Positions 7,431 through 12,580 of a stretch of DNA of 12,580 nucleotides are shown piece by piece (position 1 is the first letter of the stretch; the number at the start of each line of letters is the position of its first letter). A model generated the notes under the pieces. It saw nothing but the letters and a program-made list of their open reading frames with translations. It was not told the DNA's origin and did not search any database. Both the position numbers and the translations under genes were made by a program. The DNA is from Geobacteraceae bacterium (lineage in GTDB: Bacteria; Desulfobacterota; Desulfuromonadia; Geobacterales; Geobacteraceae), in the NCBI GenBank assembly GCA_012797715.1, contig JAAZOO010000450.1, positions 1 to 12,580 on the forward strand, written 5' to 3'.

Positions 7431-8188
7431 AGTCGTACCGCCACACCCCTTTGACTGAGATATGCCTTGGCCTCGGCAATGGTATATTCCCGATAGTGGA
7501 AAATGGAAGCGGCCAGACAGGCGCTTGCTCCGGCCTTGCAAAAACCGTCATAGAGATGCTCCAGAGTGCCAACTCCTCCTGATGCTATGACCGGAATTGC
7601 AACCGCGTCCACAACAGTGCGGGTCAGGGAGAGGTCATACCCATCCTTTGTCCCGTCGCAATCCATACTTGTCAGGAGTATTTCTCCGGAACCGTACTCC
7701 TCCATGCGCTGGGCCCACTCGACAACATCGATGCCGGTGGCGTTTCGGCCGCCGTGGGTATACACCTCCCACCGCTCCTCACCCGGAACCCTGCGCGCAT
7801 CGATAGCTACCACGGTGCACTGGGAACCGAACCGCTCCGCCGCCTCCTTTACGAATTCCGGACGATGCACTGCAGCGGTGTTGATGGACACCTTGTCCGC
7901 TCCGGCATTGAGCAGGCGCCGGATATCCTCCACCGTCCGGACTCCGCCGCCGACGGTCAGCGGCATAAAGACCCTTTCCGCGGTCCGGCGCACCACATCG
8001 ATAATGATGTCACGCTCGTCGGAAGAAGCGGTGATGTCCAGGAAGGTGAGTTCATCGGCACCCTGCCTATCGTACATTTCGGCAATCTCCACCGGGTCGC
8101 CTGCGTCGCGCAGCTCCAGGAACTGGACCCCCTTGACCACCCTTCCGCCTTTCACATCCAGACAGGGTATGATTCGTTTCGTCAGCAT
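7427..8188 (-). CDS. hisF: Imidazole glycerol phosphate synthase, cyclase subunit HisF
   Basis: This 253-residue TIM barrel pairs with HisH. It uses ammonia from HisH to turn PRFAR into imidazole glycerol phosphate and AICAR, which links the pathway to purine synthesis. The catalytic pair Asp11 (RIIPCLDVKGGRVVKG) and Asp130 (VVAIDARR) are at their standard positions. The phosphate-binding loops are present as TVGGGVRT near 78-85 and IPVIASGGVGTLEHL in the C-terminal half. Length and both half-barrel repeats are normal. Its start overlaps the end of hisA by 7 nt (ATGCTGA) and its stop overlaps the hisE start by ATGA. This indicates translational coupling through hisA-hisF-hisE. Confidence 0.98.
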   Translation of the reverse strand: MLTKRIIPCLDVKGGRVVKGVQFLELRDAGDPVEIAEMYDRQGADELTFLDITASSDERDIIIDVVRRTAERVFMPLTVGGGVRTVEDIRRLLNAGADKVSINTAAVHRPEFVKEAAERFGSQCTVVAIDARRVPGEERWEVYTHGGRNATGIDVVEWAQRMEEYGSGEILLTSMDCDGTKDGYDLSLTRTVVDAVAIPVIASGGVGTLEHLYDGFCKAGASACLAASIFHYREYTIAEAKAYLSQRGVAVRL

Positions 8189-8937
8189 CCCGTTTCTCCG
8201 TCGGAAACTTTCCTACCCTTTGTCAGGGAAATGGCGTCGGCCAGCCTGATGGCGCCGGTGTAAATCGCCTTGCCGGTGATGACACCCACGACGCCGCTCT
8301 GTTCTATTGCCATCAGGGCCTCGATGTCTGCCATCTTCGACACCCCTCCTGACGCGATTATGGGAATGGCTACCCCCTCGGCCAGCGCCTTGGTGGCCTC
8401 GATATTGGGCCCGCTCAGCATGCCGTCACGGCTGATGTCGGTGTAGATGACCGCCGCGACACCGAACCCCTCGAACTTCCTGGCCAGCTCGAGGGCACTC
8501 ACATCGGTGACCTCGGCCCACCCCTGCACGGCGACCATCCCCCCCTTGGCGTCGATGCCGACCACGATGCGGCCGGGAAACAGCCGGCAGGCCTCCCTGA
8601 CCAGCTCCGGGTTTCGCTGGGCCGCGGTGCCGAGGATGACCCGACCTATTCCAAGGGAAAGATACGCCTCGATGGTCCGGATATCGCGAATCCCGCCGCC
8701 CAGCTGGGTCGGTATGGAGATTGCCCGCACGATTTCCTCGATGGAGGCGCGGTTCTTCGGCTCACCGGCAAAGGCGCCGTCGAGATCGACGATGTGGAGC
8801 AGCTCCGCTCCCTGGGACTGCCACGCCAGGGCCTGCTCGGCCGGGCTGTCGCAGAACACCGTGTCACGATCCATAAGGCCCTGCTCCAGGCGGACGCAGC
8901 GTCCGTCCTTCAGGTCAATGGCCGGAATGACAATCAT
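8182..8937 (-). CDS. hisA: ProFAR isomerase HisA
   Basis: This 251-residue TIM barrel catalyses the Amadori rearrangement of ProFAR to PRFAR, the substrate of HisH-HisF. The general-base and general-acid aspartates are visible as Asp8 (MIVIPAIDLKDGRCVRL) and Asp129 (VVGIDAKGG). The phosphate loops are TQLGGGIRD near 77-85 and PIIASGGVSK in the C-terminal half. The protein is homologous to HisF next door, through an old half-barrel duplication. The ATG at 8937 overlaps the hisH stop as ATGA. The frame is open upstream to 9039, but that part is antiphase hisH and is not family-like. An Asp-Thr dyad typical of the bifunctional HisA/PriA form was not specifically found, so trpF activity is not claimed. 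Confidence 0.97.
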   Translation of the reverse strand: MIVIPAIDLKDGRCVRLEQGLMDRDTVFCDSPAEQALAWQSQGAELLHIVDLDGAFAGEPKNRASIEEIVRAISIPTQLGGGIRDIRTIEAYLSLGIGRVILGTAAQRNPELVREACRLFPGRIVVGIDAKGGMVAVQGWAEVTDVSALELARKFEGFGVAAVIYTDISRDGMLSGPNIEATKALAEGVAIPIIASGGVSKMADIEALMAIEQSGVVGVITGKAIYTGAIRLADAISLTKGRKVSDGETGC

Positions 8938-9557
8938 TTCATCTCTCCAAAGTTCTTGAGAATTGAAAGCCCCATCTCCTGGGACTTTTCCGGATGGAAT
9001 TGGGTGGCCACGATATTTTCCTTCCAGACGGAGGAACAAAATTCAATACCATAATCGGTGGTCGTGGCAACGACCGACGGGTCTTCCGGCTTTACGTAAA
9101 AGGAGTGGACAAAATAGAAAGATGAGCCGTCCGGGATTCCCTCAAAGGCCGGAGGACGGCGCTTCATTGAAACCTGGTTCCATCCCATGTGCGGCACCTT
9201 CAATTCCTCGCCATTCTCCTTCATGCCTTCGGGAAAACGGACCACTCTCCCGGGAATAACGTTCAGTCCGGCATGGAGACCGAACTCCTCGCTCTCGGTG
9301 AACAGGAGCTGGAGCCCCAGACAGATACCCAGAAAGGGACGCCCTTCCCGGATCACCCTGAGGATCGGCTCGATGAATCCACCCTCTTCCAGGTTCTTCA
9401 TGCAGTCCCGGAATGCCCCCACCCCCGGGAGCACCACCCGGTCCGCTTCAAGCACCGCTTTCGGTTCGGAGGTGACAACCGCCTCGAAGCCCACCTTCTC
9501 GAACCCCTTCTGCACCGAGCGGAGGTTTCCCATCCCGTAATCGATTATCGCTATCAT
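8934..9557 (-). CDS. hisH: Imidazole glycerol phosphate synthase, glutaminase subunit HisH
   Basis: This 207-residue class I glutamine amidotransferase releases ammonia from glutamine and passes it through the HisF barrel. The catalytic triad is complete: Cys79 in PFLGICLGLQLLF, His188 and Glu190 in TQFHPEKSQ. The oxyanion-loop segment LPGVGAFRDCM lies at about 43-53. Length is normal. The ATG at 9557 is chosen because GAGG sits 5 nt upstream and MIAIIDYGMGNLRSV is the family N-terminus; the frame extends 10 more codons without support. It follows hisB after a 63-nt gap holding two hairpins, the only sizeable gap in this his cluster. Its stop overlaps the hisA start as ATGA. Confidence 0.98.
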   Translation of the reverse strand: MIAIIDYGMGNLRSVQKGFEKVGFEAVVTSEPKAVLEADRVVLPGVGAFRDCMKNLEEGGFIEPILRVIREGRPFLGICLGLQLLFTESEEFGLHAGLNVIPGRVVRFPEGMKENGEELKVPHMGWNQVSMKRRPPAFEGIPDGSSFYFVHSFYVKPEDPSVVATTTDYGIEFCSSVWKENIVATQFHPEKSQEMGLSILKNFGEMK

Positions 9558-9574
9558 CAATGCCTCAAGAAATG

Positions 9575-9610
9575 GGGGGCGTGACAAAGCGCCCCCGTGA
9601 AGTGATTCAC
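9575..9610 (-). repeat. Tandem hairpins between hisB and hisH
   Basis: On the minus strand a GTGAA/TTCAC stem (9606-9610 with 9597-9601, 4-nt loop) is directly followed by a GGGGGCG/CGCCCCC stem (9590-9596 with 9575-9581, 8-nt loop). The second is strong and all but one of its pairs are GC. No T run follows, so it is not a normal intrinsic terminator. It lies 17 bases before the hisH start. Protection of an mRNA 3' end after processing, or damping of transcription, is possible but only inferred. Confidence 0.5.
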
Positions 9611-9620
9611 GTGACCTTCC

Positions 9621-10208
9621 CTACAGCTTCCCCTTGGTCGACAGCACGCCGGTAATCCTGTCGTCCCGGCGGGTCGCCTCGTCCAGCGCCCTGGCAAAGG
9701 CCTTGAAACAAGCCTCCACCATATGGTGAACGTTCTCGCCATAGGCCAGATTGATGTGGAGGTTCAGGCCGCCGGTATTTGCGAACGCCTGAAAAAACTC
9801 CCGCACCAGCTCCACGTCGAAATCCCCGATCTTGACCTTGGGAAGCGGAACGTTGAAGCAGAGATAGGGACGTCCCGAGAGGTCCACGGCGGCGGAGGCA
9901 AGGGTCTCGTCCATGGGCACGGTGGCCTGGCCGTAGCGCCGTATCCCCTCCTTCCCACCAAGGGCACGCTTCAGGGCCTCTCCCAGCACGATGCCGATGT
10001 CCTCCACCGTGTGGTGAAAGTCGATGTCGATATCGCCCTGGGCCTCCACCTGGAGGTCGAACAGGCCATGCCGGGCAAACAGATCAAGCATGTGGTCCAG
10101 AAACGGGACCGATGTGCATACCTTGGACTCGCCGGTCCCGTCAAGCACCAGGTTCAGATGGATCCGCGTCTCCTTTGTCACTCTTTCCACTGCGGCGGTT
10201 CTGGACAT
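9621..10208 (-). CDS. hisB: Imidazoleglycerol-phosphate dehydratase HisB (monofunctional)
   Basis: This 195-residue manganese enzyme dehydrates imidazole glycerol phosphate to imidazole acetol phosphate. The two homologous halves carry the metal-ligand motifs: His39 and His47 in FLDHMLDLFARHG, His65-His66 and Glu69 in DFHHTVEDIGI, then His161-His162 and Glu165 in GENVHHMVEACFKAFARAL. It lacks the N-terminal histidinol-phosphatase domain of the E. coli HisB fusion, so another protein must do that step. Length is normal for the monofunctional form. The start at 10208 has an excellent AAGGAGG site 7 nt upstream, placed in the 18-nt gap after hisC. Confidence 0.98.
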   Translation of the reverse strand: MSRTAAVERVTKETRIHLNLVLDGTGESKVCTSVPFLDHMLDLFARHGLFDLQVEAQGDIDIDFHHTVEDIGIVLGEALKRALGGKEGIRRYGQATVPMDETLASAAVDLSGRPYLCFNVPLPKVKIGDFDVELVREFFQAFANTGGLNLHINLAYGENVHHMVEACFKAFARALDEATRRDDRITGVLSTKGKL

Positions 10209-10226
10209 GAGAGCCTCCTTGGGATA

Positions 10227-11279
10227 TCAACCGATTTCCTTCAATGCGGTCAGCGTGGCTTCCATCTCTTCACGGGTGCCGATGGTGATGCGCAGTCCCG
10301 AGGAAAGCAACGGATCGGTAAAGTGGCGGACCAGAATCTTTCGCTGGGCAAGACCTTCGTAGACGCGTCGGCCGTTTCCGTCCGGGGTCACGGCAAACAC
10401 GAAGTTCCCCTGGGAAGGGATGACGTGCCAGCCCAACCCCCGAAGCTGCGTGGAAAACCACTCCCGGGTTTCCCGCACCTTGCGGATGCAGTCCCGGAAA
10501 TACTCCTGGTCCAGGAGCGCGGCGCCGCAGGCGGCCTGGGCAAGCCTGTCCAGGTTATAGTGGTCGCGAATCTTGTCCAGGGCCGCAATTATCTCCGGAC
10601 GGGCAATGGCCAACCCAAGCCTCATGCCGGCAAGGGAATAGCTCTTGGAAAGGGTACGGGTCACCACCACGTTTTCACATTTCCTGACCAGTTCCAGCGC
10701 GTTCTCATCGGCAAAGTCCACGTAGGCTTCATCGGCAACCAGAAGACCGGCGCAGCGATTCGCCAGTTCCTCGATGTAGTCGGTGGAAAAAGCGAAACCA
10801 AAGGGAGCATTGGGCGTAGTCAGAAAAAATATCTTCCCGTCGTATCTCTCCGGAAAATCCGCAACCCGATAGGCCCCGGTAAGCCCGAATGTGCGGACAC
10901 GGGCGCCCTGTACCTGGGCCAGCGTCACGTAGTAGGAATAGGAAGGGTGGACATAGGCTATCTCCTCCCCCTCCCCGGCGCATGCCCGGATCAGGTTGTT
11001 GAGCACCTCGTCGGATCCGTTTGCCATGATGACCCAGGAAGGATCAAACCCATACAGATCGCCGGCGATGCGGCGGAGCTTTTCGCTGGAGGCGCTGGGA
11101 TACTTGCGGAGCGTCGCTCCATCGGATCCCAGTTCCGCGAGGATGGCGGCAACCACGGCCGGTGACGGCGGATAGGGATTTTCATTGGAATTGAGCTTGA
11201 TGAAAGATTCGCCGTCGGGAGGTTGAAACCCGGGCACATACCCTGCCATGGAAGCGATATCGGAACGCAGAAACCTCAT
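10227..11279 (-). CDS. hisC: Histidinol-phosphate aminotransferase HisC
   Basis: This 350-residue fold-type I PLP enzyme moves an amino group from glutamate to imidazole acetol phosphate, giving histidinol phosphate. The PLP-binding lysine is Lys212 in RTLSKSYSLAGMRLG. Asp183 and Tyr186 in LLVADEAYVDF contact the cofactor. The substrate loop KLNSNENPYPP is at about 28-38, and the C-terminal carboxylate-binding Arg is in GLRITIGTREE. The usual Pro-Asn-x-Pro-Thr-Gly loop reads TTPNAPFG here, with Phe for Thr, a small departure. Length is typical. Its ATG overlaps the hisD stop as ATGA. Aromatic aminotransferase activity is possible in this family, but the operon context supports the histidine role. 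Confidence 0.97.
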   Translation of the reverse strand: MRFLRSDIASMAGYVPGFQPPDGESFIKLNSNENPYPPSPAVVAAILAELGSDGATLRKYPSASSEKLRRIAGDLYGFDPSWVIMANGSDEVLNNLIRACAGEGEEIAYVHPSYSYYVTLAQVQGARVRTFGLTGAYRVADFPERYDGKIFFLTTPNAPFGFAFSTDYIEELANRCAGLLVADEAYVDFADENALELVRKCENVVVTRTLSKSYSLAGMRLGLAIARPEIIAALDKIRDHYNLDRLAQAACGAALLDQEYFRDCIRKVRETREWFSTQLRGLGWHVIPSQGNFVFAVTPDGNGRRVYEGLAQRKILVRHFTDPLLSSGLRITIGTREEMEATLTALKEIG

Positions 11280-12577
11280 GATTCCTTCCTGTTGGAAATC
11301 CGTATTTTCACCGACTCTGCATGGGCATCAAGTCCCTCAAGGCCGGCGAGTCGGACCACGTCGTCCCCCAGCCTTCCGAGAGCGGCTTGCGAGAAATAGA
11401 GCAATGACGACTTTTTCACGAAATCGTCCACCGACAGAGGAGAGAAGAAGCGGGCCGTGCCGCCCGTGGGAAGGGTGTGATTCGGCCCCGCCAGGTAGTC
11501 GCCGACGGACTCGGGGGTGAAATGCCCGAGAAAGATCGCGCCGGCATTCCTCACGGAAGGGAGTATCTCGAAGGGGTTGGCAACGGCGAGCTCCAGATGT
11601 TCGGGCGCCAGACGGTTCGAGAAAGATACGGCCTCCGCAAGGCTTCCCGCGACGATGATAACGCCGTAGTCTTCCAAGGATCTGCGCGCGATTCCCGCTC
11701 GAGGGAGAAGCGCCAGCTGCCGCTCAACTTCGGAGGCGACCGCCTCCCCGAAGGTTCGGTCCGTTGTGATGAGCATTGCGGACGCCAGCTCGTCATGCTC
11801 GGCCTGGGAAAGGAGGTCCGCCGCGATATGGGCCGGATTGCCGCTCCCGTCATTGATCACCAGGATCTCGCTGGGCCCGGCGATCATGTCGATCCCCACC
11901 TGTCCGAAAACCATTCTTTTCGCAGTCGCAACATAGATGTTTCCGGGACCGGTAATCTTGTCCACGCGGGGGATGGACTCGGTGCCGTAGGCCAGAGCCG
12001 CCACTGCCTGCGCCCCTCCGACGCGGAAGATACTGTCCACTCCGGAAAGGCGCGCCGCAACAAGGACATGGGGATTGATTTCCCCGTCGGGCGTGGGGAC
12101 CACCATGACTATCTCGGACACGCCGGCTACCTTGGCCGGAACGGCATTCATAATCACGCTGCTGGGATAGCTCGCCTTGCCGCCCGGAACGTAGATGCCG
12201 ACCCGTTCCAGCGGCGTCACCTTCTGGCCGAGCAGGACACCTTCTTCCGAGGCGGCCAGCCAGCTCTGCTGTTTCTGTTTCTCGTGAAAACGGGTAACCC
12301 GTTCGACCGCAAGGCGAAGGGTCGAGACCGCATCCTCCCCTGCTTCCCGAAATGCCCTGTCCAGTTCCGCAGCAGAGATACGGAGTCCCGGCGCATCAAT
12401 CTCCAGCCGGTCGAATCGCCGCGTAAACTCAAGGAGCGCCGCGTCGCCGCGGGAACGAACCTCCCCGATGATTTCCAGGACCCTCGACTCCACCTCCCTG
12501 CCAGCCTCCTCTCCCCGCGAGAGAATTGCGGCAAAACGGGAATCAAAATCCGCATCATGGATATGGAGAAACTTCAT
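11276..12577 (-). CDS. hisD: Histidinol dehydrogenase HisD
   Basis: This 433-residue zinc enzyme performs the last two steps, oxidising L-histidinol to L-histidine with two NAD. Zinc ligands Gln258, His261, Asp360 and His419 and the catalytic pair Glu326-His327 (RLAPEHLEL) are all visible, nearly at E. coli numbering. The diagnostic segments VGIYVPGGKASYPSSV, KITGPGNIYVATAK and GIDMIAGPSEILV are intact. Length is normal and the family N-terminus begins at the ATG 12577, so the gene is complete although only three bases remain before the window edge. Its ribosome site lies outside. The stop overlaps the hisC start as ATGA, so hisD leads the visible his cluster, most likely preceded by hisG. 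Confidence 0.98.
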   Translation of the reverse strand: MKFLHIHDADFDSRFAAILSRGEEAGREVESRVLEIIGEVRSRGDAALLEFTRRFDRLEIDAPGLRISAAELDRAFREAGEDAVSTLRLAVERVTRFHEKQKQQSWLAASEEGVLLGQKVTPLERVGIYVPGGKASYPSSVIMNAVPAKVAGVSEIVMVVPTPDGEINPHVLVAARLSGVDSIFRVGGAQAVAALAYGTESIPRVDKITGPGNIYVATAKRMVFGQVGIDMIAGPSEILVINDGSGNPAHIAADLLSQAEHDELASAMLITTDRTFGEAVASEVERQLALLPRAGIARRSLEDYGVIIVAGSLAEAVSFSNRLAPEHLELAVANPFEILPSVRNAGAIFLGHFTPESVGDYLAGPNHTLPTGGTARFFSPLSVDDFVKKSSLLYFSQAALGRLGDDVVRLAGLEGLDAHAESVKIRISNRKES

Positions 12578-12580
12578 AAA

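Noticed and set aside
9723..11165. 480-codon open frame on the plus strand
   Set aside because: It lies antisense across hisB and hisC, which have intact catalytic motifs. The translation has no recognisable domain, and long antisense frames are common in GC-rich coding sequence.

Overview
The window is about 57% GC by eye and carries all of its supportable genes on the minus strand. The protein set suggests a deltaproteobacterium of the Geobacteraceae/Desulfuromonadales type. This is a judgement from familiar gene order and from the look of the RpoD N-terminus, not a database result. It is core chromosome: no transposase, phage gene, tRNA, rRNA or CRISPR array was seen.

Read in the direction of transcription (high to low coordinates), the first block is a histidine operon: hisD, hisC, hisB, hisH, hisA, hisF, hisE (12577 to 7074). 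The genes are tightly packed, with ATGA stop/start overlaps at hisD-hisC, hisH-hisA and hisF-hisE and a 7-nt overlap at hisA-hisF. The 63-nt hisB-hisH gap holds two hairpins. All catalytic residues that could be checked are intact. hisG and hisI are not in the window, and hisD begins three bases from its edge.

The second block is a macromolecular-synthesis operon: rpsU, a cvpA-family membrane gene, dnaG, rpoD (6917 to 2408). Two tandem sigma-70-type promoters lie upstream of rpsU, and cvpA overlaps dnaG by ATGA. A strong bidirectional terminator follows rpoD. The most notable feature is in rpoD: the frame is interrupted by one in-frame TGA at codon 148, between sigma region 1.2 and the non-conserved region, with an ATG two codons later and both halves otherwise intact. 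This is a nonsense substitution, a base-call error, a readthrough site or a split sigma factor. The sequence alone cannot decide.

The third block is a THUMP/RlmL-like 23S rRNA guanine-N2 methyltransferase gene (2318 to 1191) directly after the rpoD terminator.

The last block is a roughly 470-base regulatory region and a solitary AmiS/UreI-family channel gene (724 to 188), ended by a clear intrinsic terminator. The regulatory region holds a very good sigma-54 (-24/-12) promoter, two inverted copies of a 13-nt motif at enhancer distance, and a leader of about 225 nt with nested inverted repeats and a possible attenuator. This suggests that the channel is controlled by nitrogen or another enhancer-binding-protein signal, with possible extra control in the RNA leader.
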